A stretch of DNA of 64,000 bases from an archaeon (GCA_024399275.1 JAKSHS010000001.1:1-64000), one strand, 5' to 3'; shown: positions 54,759-63,445, counted from the stretch's first letter. Translations and numbers: made by a program. Notes: generated by a model not told the origin, from the sequence alone.

Positions 54759-55094
54759 ATGAGTGCTAAGCCTCTAATTCAACATGCAATAGATAAATTT
54801 AACAGAAAAATCTCCGAAAATAAAGAAGCCAGAGATGATGTCGAACTCTTAACTAAAACTGTCAATATTAGCTTGGATGATGAAGTCTATTCCTTCAAGT
54901 TAGAAAAGGCTGAGATTACCGATTTCAAATCTGTACTGCTTGATAATGCCGACATATCTATTGCAACGACAGTAGAAAATCTAAAAAAATTAATCGATGG
55001 AACTCTTCGGCCCATGAGAGCCTACGTAACAAAGAAAATCATAGCTAAAGGCAACATACAAGATCTCTTACACCTCAAAAAATTTTTTGACTAA
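54759..55094 (+). CDS. SCP2-like sterol-carrier-fold protein
   Basis: 111 residues. The pattern of alternating strands (VNISLDDEVYSFKLEKAEI, ADISIATTVENLKKLIDG) ending in LRPMRAYVTKKIIAKGNIQDLLHLKKFF is that of the SCP2 fold, whose members bind lipids or act as accessory domains. No catalytic residues are recognised. Placed 2 bp after rnhB, it is probably co-transcribed with it, but the two have no evident functional link. A TTG at 54750 is an alternative start. Confidence 0.78.
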   Translation: MSAKPLIQHAIDKFNRKISENKEARDDVELLTKTVNISLDDEVYSFKLEKAEITDFKSVLLDNADISIATTVENLKKLIDGTLRPMRAYVTKKIIAKGNIQDLLHLKKFFD

Positions 55095-55137
55095 ACACTT
55101 AACTAAGGGATTGTGCACCTCTCACACTTATGGAAAG

Positions 55138-55147
55138 TATATATATA
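55138..55147 (+). promoter_or_regulatory. TATA box for initiator tRNA
   Basis: TATATATATA centred about 27 bp before the 5' end of the initiator tRNA at 55170, a textbook archaeal spacing that predicts almost no 5' leader. Confidence 0.7.
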
Positions 55148-55169
55148 GCATTAGAGTAGCCAGCAACAT

Positions 55170-55244
55170 AGCGAGGTGGGGTAGTCAGGATATCCCGTCG
55201 GGCTCATAACCCGGAGACCGGTCGTTCAAATCGACTCCTCGCTA
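55170..55244 (+). tRNA. Initiator tRNA-Met (CAU)
   Basis: Starts with A1 as archaeal initiators do: acceptor AGCGAGG/CCUCGCU with discriminator A; D arm GGGGUAGUCAGG; anticodon stem with the three initiator G:C pairs (CGGG/CCCG) around CUCAUAA, anticodon CAU. No CCA encoded. It is distinct from the elongator-type tRNA-Met at 8357. Confidence 0.96.
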
Positions 55245-55269
55245 TCGCTCATTCTTTTGCAGAACACTC

Positions 55270-56064
55270 CTATTGCTGATAAATATGCAAAGCCTTACAC
55301 GTTATCGATGCATCACACACTTGCACTCCTTCAGGGCATACCACGCCATCAATATACCCCGCCCAGTAGACTACAATGCCTGGGCCAAAGGCCTCTGTAT
55401 ATGGAATAAGTTGTTTCTTAGAATCTCGGCTCACTTCAATATTATCGCCAAATGCAGCTTTACTTTCCACCCAGCACACTCTTTTCCCATCACACTCTAA
55501 GGGCTGATCAAAAAGCACATCTGGGGTTTTTTTGCAAATTCCTTTTAAATCCTTTTCAGTGCGATATTCAATTCCTTGTCTGTTAAGCCATAAATGAAGA
55601 AGATTCTCTCCATATATTCCTCTTCTTCTCCCCTCCTCACTTGCCGCCGGAGAATAAACTAGATCCTTTTCTACAGCCTCCTCCACTATCTTCGCAGTAT
55701 TCATGTCAAGTGTACCATATGGGTCTTCAACACACTTCCAAAATCCTCTCTTACTAACGCCACGCTCCTGAAAAATAAACATCGCAATAAGAACTGGAGG
55801 AAAATTAAATCTAAGGGCTATATCTACAATTGATTGATTTTCTATCCCTCTCTCGAGCAACTGCTTAACCTTTTTTTTGACTATGTAAAACCTTTTCTTC
55901 ACGTCTCTATTAACTTTTTGCGTGAATAGTACCTTGATGAGATTTGGATCATGTCCTTCTTCAATGCATCTATACACATCCTGAACAGAGTTAAGTCTAC
56001 TATACAGTTTTCTATATTCTTGATATTCCACGTTCTCTTTCCTAAAATCTAGAGCACAAGTCAT
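55270..56064 (-). CDS. CDIN1/C15orf41-like TPD-motif nuclease
   Basis: 264 residues. An N-terminal helical half (1-130, with repeated helix-turn patterns such as NQSIVDIALRFNFPPVLIAMFIF) precedes a restriction-endonuclease-like domain. Its catalytic set is intact: E153 in YGENLLHLWL, D182 in the TPD motif (residues 180-182), and E200/K202 in VESKAAFGD. This arrangement matches the family of human CDIN1 (C15orf41), mutated in congenital dyserythropoietic anaemia and related to Holliday-junction resolvases. Its start overlaps the end of the upstream FAD-oxidoreductase gene by 23 bp. Nuclease activity is inferred. Stop is TAG. Confidence 0.85.
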   Translation of the reverse strand: MTCALDFRKENVEYQEYRKLYSRLNSVQDVYRCIEEGHDPNLIKVLFTQKVNRDVKKRFYIVKKKVKQLLERGIENQSIVDIALRFNFPPVLIAMFIFQERGVSKRGFWKCVEDPYGTLDMNTAKIVEEAVEKDLVYSPAASEEGRRRGIYGENLLHLWLNRQGIEYRTEKDLKGICKKTPDVLFDQPLECDGKRVCWVESKAAFGDNIEVSRDSKKQLIPYTEAFGPGIVVYWAGYIDGVVCPEGVQVCDASITCKALHIYQQ

Positions 56065-57382
56065 CGGCTGCTAAAATTACTACATCTCTAACTGTAGAAA
56101 CTAATGGACAGTATGCATTTTCTGAGTTAATTATGAAATTCTCTACAGTCATGCCATTTATCATCGCAGAGGTAAGCCAATTAATACGCCCAGTTACGTC
56201 CTCTCCTGCAATAATTTGCGCGCCAATCATTCTATGTGATGTGACATCTGCGATAATTTTAACCACAAGTTTCTTCTTCTCAGAACAGTACCTCGCACGT
56301 GTGAAGCCAACTGATTTACCCTCCACTATCTTAGCTCCACTTCGTAACGCTACATAACTCGAAAGTCCTGAGCCAGACACATACAAACTACCAATAACAC
56401 TAACCCATGGGCTTGCAACAGGCCCAATAACTTTGTTACAACCAGCTGCATTCATGCCTGCAACAATTCCCTGTCTAACAGCTGTCGAGCCAAGCTGACT
56501 CATCACTGGAGTATCCATCACTGCTGATTGACACTGAACAACATCACCTGCAGCGAACACATCCGACACCAGGCAGCCTCCCTTATACGGTTGCATCGTC
56601 GGTGCGACTAAAACAGCCTCAAATTGACCAATATCAAGACCCAACAACTTAGGGATCGAAAGATCAGCACGAACTCCTGTTGCAAAAACAACCATATCAC
56701 ACAGGTACTCCCCACTCGTTGTCACAATGGCTTCCACCCTCTCGCTGCCTCTAACCGCCAATATTGACGTTTTCATGATAAATTCAACGCCATCCATCTC
56801 CAAATGCTTCTGAACTAGATCAGCCATATCGTCATCCATGACACGAGACAATACTTGGGCCATCATTTCAACAATGATGACCCTCTTTCCCATCTTTCTA
56901 AAAGCCATGGACATCTCGAGGCCAATGGTGCCAGCACCGACTATAACTACAGTTTTCGCGTTTCTAGCTGCAACCTGGACTGCCTTACCATCGCTAACAG
57001 TCTTTACAGTAAACACTCCCTCCAAATTTTTTCCATCAATAGGAGGAACAAAAACAGTTCCGCCTGTGGCAATAATGAGGGAATCGTAACTATACGTTTC
57101 CATATTCGCCACAACAGTCTTATTTACGCTATCAACAGCGGTAACCATCGTTTTAACGTAAACTTCTATCCCTCTCTTCTTATAATAGAGCGGATCATGC
57201 ATTATAATGTCTTCCCATTTTATCTTGCCCTCTATTGCCCATGGCATTGCACAGGGAGAATATGCTACATGTTCATCTTTCGTAAAAACAAGGACACTAG
57301 CATCAGGATCGCTCCTTTTTGCAGCAGACGCAGCGGTCATGCCAGCCGCACCGGATCCAATTACTATTATGTTCCTCGTCAT
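56042..57382 (-). CDS. FAD-dependent CoA-disulfide reductase / NADH oxidase-like protein
   Basis: 446-residue pyridine-nucleotide disulfide oxidoreductase. IIVIGSGAAGMTAASAAKR binds FAD, YSPCAMPW has the single redox cysteine (C44) typical of CoA-disulfide reductases and NADH oxidases, VVIVGAGTIGLEMSMAF binds NAD(P)H, and VFAAGDVVQ closes the FAD site. A C-terminal dimerisation domain is present; no rhodanese domain follows. The ATG at 57382 fits the family start better than one 27 bp upstream. It may handle thiol/disulfide balance or oxygen; substrate cannot be told from sequence. The stop is TAG. Confidence 0.88.
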   Translation of the reverse strand: MTRNIIVIGSGAAGMTAASAAKRSDPDASVLVFTKDEHVAYSPCAMPWAIEGKIKWEDIIMHDPLYYKKRGIEVYVKTMVTAVDSVNKTVVANMETYSYDSLIIATGGTVFVPPIDGKNLEGVFTVKTVSDGKAVQVAARNAKTVVIVGAGTIGLEMSMAFRKMGKRVIIVEMMAQVLSRVMDDDMADLVQKHLEMDGVEFIMKTSILAVRGSERVEAIVTTSGEYLCDMVVFATGVRADLSIPKLLGLDIGQFEAVLVAPTMQPYKGGCLVSDVFAAGDVVQCQSAVMDTPVMSQLGSTAVRQGIVAGMNAAGCNKVIGPVASPWVSVIGSLYVSGSGLSSYVALRSGAKIVEGKSVGFTRARYCSEKKKLVVKIIADVTSHRMIGAQIIAGEDVTGRINWLTSAMINGMTVENFIINSENAYCPLVSTVRDVVILAADDLCSRF

Positions 57383-57486
57383 AGAATAACAAAGCACAGT
57401 AATGGCCAATTTATAACAGTTACCAATATCAGCAGCATGTTCGTGTCTCTTTTATAGAAATGAATCAATCCGACCCTCGAATCTAG

Positions 57487-58494
57487 ATGAAAGGCAGAAC
57501 GCCCTATGAGCTAGAAGCTCTTTGGAAAGAAAAAGACATGGTTGATGGTAAAGTTGTGGACACAATGGTAATCATCATGCGCACAAATGGCTGTGTCTGG
57601 GCAAAAAGTGGGGGATGCACAATGTGTGGCTATCACTCGGCATCTTTAAGAAATGTAACTCCTGAGAACCTCCTAAAGCAGTTGGATCAAGCTCTCCTGC
57701 ATTACGACGGAGAACCATTCGTTAAAATATACACATCTGGCAGTTTCTTAGATGAAAACGAGGTGCCAGCAAAAGTTAGAAAAGATATCTTTGAATCATT
57801 TTCTGAATGTAAGCGTATTCTGTTTGAGAGTAGACCAGAATTTGTAACGGAAGAAATCGTGTCTCATCTCCCCTCGTCGACAACTATCGCGCTAGGTCTT
57901 GAAAGTTGTAACCCCACAGTCACAGAAAAAAGCATTAAAAAAGGATTTACACCAACCCAGTGTCAACTTGCAGGCGAACTCATAAAGAAGAATAATCTTT
58001 CTGTTCGCTCATATCTCCTCTTAAAACCTCTGTTCTTACAAGAGAAAGCAGCCATAGAAGATACAATTATGTCTGCAAAATTCGCAGATAACTTCTCCGA
58101 TGAAATATCGATTAACCCAGTAAATGTTCAGAGAGGAACAACTCTCGAACGAATATGGAAAAGAGGAGACTATCGAACGCCGTGGATATGGTCGTTAATA
58201 GAGGTTATGAAGCAATTATCTGGCACAGTTACTGCGAGACTTATGACATCGCCCTCTGGAGGTGGAAGTCAAAGAGGGATTCATAATTGCGGTAAGTGCG
58301 ACGAAGCCATGTTAAGTGCTTTAACTAAGTTCTCGTATTCCCAGGATCCTAAGAATCTCAGCATTACGTGTGAGTGTATCGAGGAATGGAGGAATTACAT
58401 GATGTCAGAGGTAATGCTCGGGACGACTGCAGACCTTGACAGAGAATTCAAAAGCGAAATGATGATCGGAGGCAAGCATGGACTACGACATTAA
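57487..58494 (+). CDS. raSEA: Archaeosine synthase radical SAM subunit RaSEA
   Basis: Radical SAM lyase that, with ArcS, converts lysine-modified preQ0 in tRNA position 15 to archaeosine. 335 residues. The iron-sulfur cysteines are spaced C36-X7-C44-X2-C47 (NGCVWAKSGGCTMCGYH), as in this family, and KIYTSGSFLD and FESRPEFVTEEIV are conserved. A C-terminal Cys set (CGKCDE and CECIEEW) may bind a metal. ArcS and tgtA are not in the window. The following gene overlaps its end by 17 bp. Confidence 0.93.
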   Translation: MKGRTPYELEALWKEKDMVDGKVVDTMVIIMRTNGCVWAKSGGCTMCGYHSASLRNVTPENLLKQLDQALLHYDGEPFVKIYTSGSFLDENEVPAKVRKDIFESFSECKRILFESRPEFVTEEIVSHLPSSTTIALGLESCNPTVTEKSIKKGFTPTQCQLAGELIKKNNLSVRSYLLLKPLFLQEKAAIEDTIMSAKFADNFSDEISINPVNVQRGTTLERIWKRGDYRTPWIWSLIEVMKQLSGTVTARLMTSPSGGGSQRGIHNCGKCDEAMLSALTKFSYSQDPKNLSITCECIEEWRNYMMSEVMLGTTADLDREFKSEMMIGGKHGLRH

Positions 58495-58822
58495 AAAAGG
58501 ATGGATGAAGAACATCAAAGGGGATCTCCTACCTAACATCATGAAAGAAGTCTTCGGAAATGTAGAGTGCCATGATGGTAAATTTATATCATCTTACGGC
58601 GTCATGGCGAAGATCGGGGTAAAAATCATATCAGAAGTATCAATGAATATTGAAACCGAGAACATTTCCGAACTTCATACTAAATATTCGGGAGAAGCAC
58701 TGGATGAAGCGGTCATCGATAGTAAGAGAAAACTAAACATTTTTGTCGAAAGAGCTACTGGTTTTAACGTTAAGGCAAGAAAACGAAGAATTCAAGAAAA
58801 GGCCAAAAAAGGTATGCTTTGA
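58478..58822 (+). CDS. DUF5611-like protein coupled to RaSEA
   Basis: 114 residues. The sequence begins with KKGWMKNIKGDLLPNIMKEVFG and has a mixed alpha/beta centre, ending in ERATGFNVKARKRRIQEKAKKGM, a strongly basic helix. It resembles the archaeal DUF5611 group, which has no known role. The 17-bp overlap with RaSEA shows coupled translation. A part in tRNA modification is inferred from this overlap and the basic tail only. Confidence 0.7.
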   Translation: MDYDIKKGWMKNIKGDLLPNIMKEVFGNVECHDGKFISSYGVMAKIGVKIISEVSMNIETENISELHTKYSGEALDEAVIDSKRKLNIFVERATGFNVKARKRRIQEKAKKGML

Positions 58823-58865
58823 TCAATATCCTCACTATTATCCTTCGAAGCGCTGGACGAGATGC

Positions 58866-58873
58866 TTATATAT
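58866..58873 (+). promoter_or_regulatory. TATA box for the S10 ribosomal operon
   Basis: TTATATAT about 195 bp upstream of the rpl3 ATG. The predicted start near 58897 leaves a leader of about 165 nt, long for this genome where many genes look leaderless. Confidence 0.5.
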
Positions 58874-58896
58874 CGAATGGCAGTACCGCCCACCTG

Positions 58897-59062
58897 GATT
58901 GATGCGCTAGATGTTCGACCAGACACATCGGGCAATGCAGAAGCAACCCAAATCCTGGTCTCATGTCGATCTTGTCGAGATGCGGACGCGGTGTCACGGT
59001 CGAGGATTGAGACGTTCAGATCAGCTGAAATGCGGAACTGCGGTTGCCGCAGGATGTGAAAG
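58897..59062 (+). ncRNA. G+C-rich structured leader of the S10 operon (candidate regulatory RNA)
   Basis: Markedly richer in G+C than other spacers and open in several overlapping frames on both strands, as structured RNA often is. Visible stem-loops: GATGT-N10-ACATC (58910-58929), CAT-G-TCGA-TCTTG-TCGA-G-ATG (58962-58982), TTCAG-ATCAG-CTGAA (59015-59029) and CTGCGG-TTG-CCGCAG (59038-59052), the last ending at the ribosome site GGATGTGA of rpl3. Autoregulation by a ribosomal protein is a reasonable guess. A 60-residue frame (58877-59059) exists but starts next to the TATA box and is probably not translated. Confidence 0.45.
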
Positions 59063-60061
59063 ATGCCACAGAAGAGACGTCCGACGAGAGGGTCGCGCGC
59101 GTACGGGCCTAGGAAAAGAGCCCAGTCGCAAACACCTCGATTTGACTCTTGGCCCGAGACTTCAGGAGCACCCAAAATTCAGGGGTTCGCCGGGTACAAG
59201 GCGGGAATGACACACGCTCTCGTAATCGATAAGCGTGCAAATACAACTACATCAGGAATGGAACTCCAAGTTCCAGTAACAGTTATCGAATCCCCTCCGA
59301 TGAAGATAGCTGCGGTCAGATTATATGAAAACACAGTATACGGATTGAGAACGTTAGGTGAAGTCTGGGCTCAGAATCTTGACCCTTTACTTTCAAGACG
59401 TTTTAGTCTACCCAAATCAACTAGTGACAGTTCTATTTCTAAATACGACGACGCTGACATAGAAGACGTCCGTGTCATAGCATATACTCAGCCAAAAATG
59501 GTAAAGGGAATACCTAAAAAGGTCCCTGACATAATGGAGCTTAGGATTGGCGGAGGATCGATTAGTGAAAGGATTGCTTACGCGGAGAGTGTTCTTGGTA
59601 ATGATATCACAATTAATGATTTTGCCGGAGAGGGAACATTTATCGATGTTATCGCAGTCACAAAGGGCAAGGGTTTTCAGGGAGTTACGAAACGGTGGGG
59701 GGTTAAACTCTTGTCACACAAGAACAGTAAGCACCGTCGTGGAATTGCAAACCTAGGTCCTAAAAGACCGGGATATGTCAGGGGAACAGTTCCAGGATCA
59801 GGTCAGATGGGATACCACCAAAGAACTGAATTTAATAAGCAGCTCATGAAGATCGGCTCAAATGGGTCGGAGATTACTCCCAAAGGTGGATTTTTGTGTT
59901 ACGGAGACATTGTTAACAGTTACGTTCTTATTCATGGATCTGTCCCTGGTCCTGTAAAAAGACTAGTTAGATTCAGAGATGCCGTAAGGATCCCAAAGAA
60001 AGCCGATACTCAGTCTACAGAGATTACTTTTGTTTCTGAACAATCCAAGCAGGGGGCATAG
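59063..60061 (+). CDS. rpl3: Ribosomal protein L3
   Basis: First protein of the archaeal S10 operon, 332 residues. The start MPQKRRPTRGSRAYGPRKRA and GFAGYKAGMTH are typical, and VTKGKGFQGVTKRWGVK with RRGIANLGPKRPG reaches the peptidyl-transferase region of the 50S subunit. It is preceded by a long structured leader and followed after 3 bp by rpl4. The stop is TAG directly followed by TAA. Confidence 0.97.
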   Translation: MPQKRRPTRGSRAYGPRKRAQSQTPRFDSWPETSGAPKIQGFAGYKAGMTHALVIDKRANTTTSGMELQVPVTVIESPPMKIAAVRLYENTVYGLRTLGEVWAQNLDPLLSRRFSLPKSTSDSSISKYDDADIEDVRVIAYTQPKMVKGIPKKVPDIMELRIGGGSISERIAYAESVLGNDITINDFAGEGTFIDVIAVTKGKGFQGVTKRWGVKLLSHKNSKHRRGIANLGPKRPGYVRGTVPGSGQMGYHQRTEFNKQLMKIGSNGSEITPKGGFLCYGDIVNSYVLIHGSVPGPVKRLVRFRDAVRIPKKADTQSTEITFVSEQSKQGA

Positions 60062-60064
60062 TAA

Positions 60065-60838
60065 ATGACAACTCAAACAAACGTCTATTCAATCGATGGA
60101 AACGTTACAGAAAAAATTGATGTCCCCACAGTTTTTGAGACCGTGTACAGGCCAGACATAATAAAAAGAGCAGTTCTTGCTGCTGCAGCAAACAGCCGGC
60201 AGCCCTATGGGCCTACAAGAATGTCAGGTATGAGACACGCAGTCAGCACACGTGGGAAGGGAACAGGATCTGCACGTACTCAAAGAATTCATGGTCTTGG
60301 AAAAGCCTCGGAATCGCCAAACAATGTCTCTGGGCGCAGAGCCCACCCGCCTGTCCCAGAAAAAATATGGAAACTCAAAGTTAATCATAAAGAACGCATC
60401 ATTGCGCGAGAATCAGCTCTCGCAGCTACAGCACGCGCAGAGTGCGTTAAGGCTCGTGGGCATAAATTTAGTGAAAATATTTCCTTCCCTATCGTCGTCA
60501 ATGACGAGGTCCAGGATATCTCTGCTACAGCAGATATTCACAACCTCTTTGAAAAAATTGGAATAAGTTGTGATATTGACCGTGCGAAAAGAGGAACAAA
60601 AATTCGTGCGGGCAGAGGTAAAATGAGAAATAGGAAATACCGCACACCAACATCAATCCTTCTTGTTGTATCAAGTGGGGATGCTCCCATACTAAGAGGA
60701 GCGTGTAACTTACCAGGTGTTCAGGTCAAAACTGTCAACAGTATCAGTGCGGCTATCCTCGCACCTGGGGGCGACGCAGGAAGGCTGACAGTATACACTA
60801 AATCGTCAATCACAAGCATCGGAGAGTGGAGCCGATGA
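60065..60838 (+). CDS. rpl4: Ribosomal protein L4 (L1e)
   Basis: Archaeal L4 of 257 residues. NSRQPYGPTRMSGMRHAVSTRGKGTG and GRRAHPPVPEKIWKLKVNHKER are the extended loop conserved in archaea and eukaryotes; RAGRGKMRNRKYRTPTS follows. Its stop overlaps the rpl23 start (ATGA). Confidence 0.97.
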   Translation: MTTQTNVYSIDGNVTEKIDVPTVFETVYRPDIIKRAVLAAAANSRQPYGPTRMSGMRHAVSTRGKGTGSARTQRIHGLGKASESPNNVSGRRAHPPVPEKIWKLKVNHKERIIARESALAATARAECVKARGHKFSENISFPIVVNDEVQDISATADIHNLFEKIGISCDIDRAKRGTKIRAGRGKMRNRKYRTPTSILLVVSSGDAPILRGACNLPGVQVKTVNSISAAILAPGGDAGRLTVYTKSSITSIGEWSR

Positions 60839-61107
60839 ACGCAAGTAATATACTCATCAGGCCGGTTTTTGCAGAGAAGGCAATGAGTGCCATCGGAACC
60901 CCTAATACCAAGGGGGGCAACAAAATCGAATTCATTGTCCACAGAAATGCGAGTAAAACAGAAATAAAAACCGTTTTCGAAGAACGCTTCGAAGTAAAAA
61001 TTAAGAAAATTTGGACTAAGATTCAGAAAAATGGAAAACACGCAATAATAAAACTCACAGAAAACTACTCAGCAGAAGACGTTAGCACGAGGGTTGGATT
61101 ACTATAA
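60835..61107 (+). CDS. rpl23: Ribosomal protein L23
   Basis: 90 residues, binding 23S rRNA at the tunnel exit where signal recognition particle docks. NILIRPVFAEKAMSA, NKIEFIVHRNASKTEIKTVFEERFEVKIKKIWT and the terminal AIIKLTENYSAEDVSTRVG are conserved. The ATG at 60835 overlaps the rpl4 stop; a GTG 9 bp upstream is less likely. Confidence 0.96.
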   Translation: MNASNILIRPVFAEKAMSAIGTPNTKGGNKIEFIVHRNASKTEIKTVFEERFEVKIKKIWTKIQKNGKHAIIKLTENYSAEDVSTRVGLL

Positions 61108-61118
61108 GGTGAGCGAAT

Positions 61119-61814
61119 ATGGCAAAGAGACTGAGAACACAGAGAAGAGGCGCAGGGGGAAACGGATACCGTTCTCCTAGCCATAGACATGTGGATGATA
61201 TTCGACTCCCTGTCTTTAACGAAAAGGATGGAATTGTCAAAGATCTTATACACGCGCCCGGAAGAACGTCTCCTCTAGCAATCATTGATTATGATGGCAC
61301 ATCAACCTATCAAATTGCAGCAGAGGGAGTAAGTGTCGGACAAAAAGTTGCTGTCGGCGGCACAAAAATTACTCCAGGAAACATTGTAAAACTCTCAAGC
61401 ATTCCAGAAGGAACAGCAATTCATAATATCGAAGGGTCCCCTGGCGATGGTGGCAAATATGCTAAAGTCGCAGGGGCCTCAGCGATGATTGTTAGCAGAG
61501 GATCAACCATTGTTGTCCAAATGCCATCTGGCACATTTAAAGAATTCAATCCTAACTGTCGTGCGGCTATTGGGGCTGTTGCTGGTAATGGAAAGATGGA
61601 CAAACCTCTAGTAAAAGCAGGAAAGAATTATCACAGACTTCACACAAGGTCAAAAGCGAACTTTCACGTAAGCGGAGTCGCAATGAATGCGGTGGATCAC
61701 CCGCATGGTGGAGGAAGCCATCCTCATATTGGAGGGCCGAGCACCAAGAGCCGTAACGCATGGCCTGGTCAGAAAGTAGGTCGTCTCTCGCCCGAAAAGA
61801 AAGAGAGGAGGTAA
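61119..61814 (+). CDS. rpl2: Ribosomal protein L2
   Basis: 231 residues, normal for archaea. Starts KRLRTQRRGAGGNGYRSPSHRH; the functionally key histidine region is MNAVDHPHGGGSHPHIG with the essential His of the peptidyl-transferase vicinity. A GGTGA ribosome site lies 6 nt before the ATG. Confidence 0.97.
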   Translation: MAKRLRTQRRGAGGNGYRSPSHRHVDDIRLPVFNEKDGIVKDLIHAPGRTSPLAIIDYDGTSTYQIAAEGVSVGQKVAVGGTKITPGNIVKLSSIPEGTAIHNIEGSPGDGGKYAKVAGASAMIVSRGSTIVVQMPSGTFKEFNPNCRAAIGAVAGNGKMDKPLVKAGKNYHRLHTRSKANFHVSGVAMNAVDHPHGGGSHPHIGGPSTKSRNAWPGQKVGRLSPEKKERR

Positions 61815-61816
61815 TT

Positions 61817-62284
61817 ATGGGAAAGATTAAAATTGCAGGATCGGCAAAAGCCTCCAGAAGGAGATCTAGAAAGCGAGCAAGCCTAATTCAGGCAAGAAGA
61901 AAAAAGGAATTTCTCTATCGTGGTTACAGCATCAAAGAACTTTCCACGATGTCTTTTACGGAAGTCTTAGAACTCATGCCATCTAGAGCGAGAAGGACGT
62001 ATGCTCGAGGTCTCAACTATGAGCAGCAGACCCTCTTCAATAGCTTGAAGGCAGCAGGCGAAGGAGAGACCATTAAAACACATGTCAAATCACTTCCGAT
62101 CACTCATGAATTTGTTGGTAAGTCTGTCAGCATTTACAACGGAAAGGAATTTAAGAGCTTCGAAATCAAGCCCGAAATGATTGGGCACTTCCTCGGCGAG
62201 TTTGTAACTACAAGAAAGATACCAATTCACTCTGGACCTGGTGTTGGTGCGACAAGATCCTCGAAGTTCATGCCTTTAAAGTGA
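61817..62284 (+). CDS. rps19: Ribosomal protein S19
   Basis: 155 residues. FLYRGYSIKELSTMSFTEVLELMPSRARRT is the archaeal/eukaryal S15e-type start and FKSFEIKPEMIGHFLGEFVTTRKIPIHSGPGVGATRSS the conserved end. A longer frame begins inside rpl2, but the ATG at 61817 follows GAGGAGGT and is the proper start. Confidence 0.96.
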   Translation: MGKIKIAGSAKASRRRSRKRASLIQARRKKEFLYRGYSIKELSTMSFTEVLELMPSRARRTYARGLNYEQQTLFNSLKAAGEGETIKTHVKSLPITHEFVGKSVSIYNGKEFKSFEIKPEMIGHFLGEFVTTRKIPIHSGPGVGATRSSKFMPLK

Positions 62285-62295
62285 AGTGTTAGACT

Positions 62296-62742
62296 ATGAA
62301 AGGATATACAGCAATTTTAGATCCTGACACATCGGCTAAAGCAATCGGGAAAGAAATACCAATCTCTCCAAAATTCGCGTGTGAGGTGTGCAATATGGTT
62401 CGTGGACTAAAGATCAACGATGCAATAAAAATTCTCGAGGGCATTGTTTCACTTAAGATTCCAGTTCCACTAAAAAGATACAACAAACGCGTTTCACACA
62501 AGCAAGGGGTTGGCCCTGGGAGATACCCAAAAAAGACCGCTTTAGCTATTCTCAACGTCATTAAAGGAGTATCCGCTAACGCAGAGTACAAAGGTTTCAA
62601 CGTGGATAGTATGGTAATTCAAACTATTTCTGCAGCGAGAGGAAAAGTCACATCTGGTCATATGCCAAGAGCGCATGGACGGGCGACTCAATGGAATCAA
62701 GAAACAGTTAACCTCGAAGTAATCGCTAAAGAGGTGAAATGA
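62296..62742 (+). CDS. rpl22: Ribosomal protein L22
   Basis: 148 residues. GKEIPISPKFACEVCNMVRGLKINDAIKILEG and HMPRAHGRATQWNQETVNLEVI are characteristic; the beta-hairpin lines the exit tunnel. Located between rps19 and rps3 as in other archaea. The ribosome site of rps3 overlaps its last codons. Confidence 0.96.
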   Translation: MKGYTAILDPDTSAKAIGKEIPISPKFACEVCNMVRGLKINDAIKILEGIVSLKIPVPLKRYNKRVSHKQGVGPGRYPKKTALAILNVIKGVSANAEYKGFNVDSMVIQTISAARGKVTSGHMPRAHGRATQWNQETVNLEVIAKEVK

Positions 62743-62743
62743 A

Positions 62744-63445
62744 TTGGCAGCCGAGAGAAAATTTGTCGCTGAAAATGCCCGCAGAGTTCTCCTGAAAGAG
62801 TACCTTATGAAAGAAGTCAATCGCGCGGGATTCGGCGGTCTCAATGTTCAGAGAACACCAATGGGAACAAGTGTAACACTTCTAACGGAACGACCTGGCC
62901 TAGTTATTGGAAGAAAAGGCCAGATAATCAAAAATCTAACAACAGCGATCGAAAGACAATTTGGATTCGAGAATCCGCAAATTGAAGTAAGAGAGGTGGA
63001 GAATCCAAACTTAAACGCTCAAATCATGGCGGAAAAACTTGCATTTTCACTCGAAAGAGGTTGGCATTTTCGTAGAGCTGGACACTCATCCGTACGCAGA
63101 ATCATGGATTCAGGAGCAAAGGGATGTTACGTTATCGTTGCTGGAAAACTCACTGGTCAGCGGCACAGAACAGAAAAGTTTAAAGAAGGCAATATTAAGT
63201 TTTGCGGTGAGCCAAAAGCAAACTTTATGGGCCACGGCTACGCGGTAGCCAAATTAAAAATGGGTATCATAGGTGTGACGGTGCAGATCATGGCACCTAA
63301 TATAAAACTCCCAGCGGACACAGTAGTCCTTGGAAAAACAGAAGCTGCAGAAAAATTCCCGCAAATTTTTGTGGAAGAAGAAATAGTGCCAAGCGTTGAA
63401 GATACAACAATAACCGATACGCCCGAAGTAGAAGAGGAAAAATAA
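62744..63445 (+). CDS. rps3: Ribosomal protein S3 with acidic C-terminal tail
   Basis: 233 residues with an N-terminal KH domain (RPGLVIGRKGQIIKNLTTAIERQFG) and the C-terminal S3 domain (RRIMDSGAKGCYVIVAGKLTGQRHRTEKF). About 35 residues at the end are rich in Glu and Thr. Starts with TTG at 62744, 6 nt after GAGGTGA; no ATG or GTG is available at the right place. Its stop directly precedes the rpl29 ATG. Confidence 0.96.
   Translation: MAAERKFVAENARRVLLKEYLMKEVNRAGFGGLNVQRTPMGTSVTLLTERPGLVIGRKGQIIKNLTTAIERQFGFENPQIEVREVENPNLNAQIMAEKLAFSLERGWHFRRAGHSSVRRIMDSGAKGCYVIVAGKLTGQRHRTEKFKEGNIKFCGEPKANFMGHGYAVAKLKMGIIGVTVQIMAPNIKLPADTVVLGKTEAAEKFPQIFVEEEIVPSVEDTTITDTPEVEEEK

Noticed and set aside
58877-59059. 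60-residue frame with CxxC pairs upstream of rpl3
   Set aside because: Its ATG lies 4 bp after the TATA box, so it would not be on the transcript, and codon use differs from the neighbours. A structured leader explains the region better.
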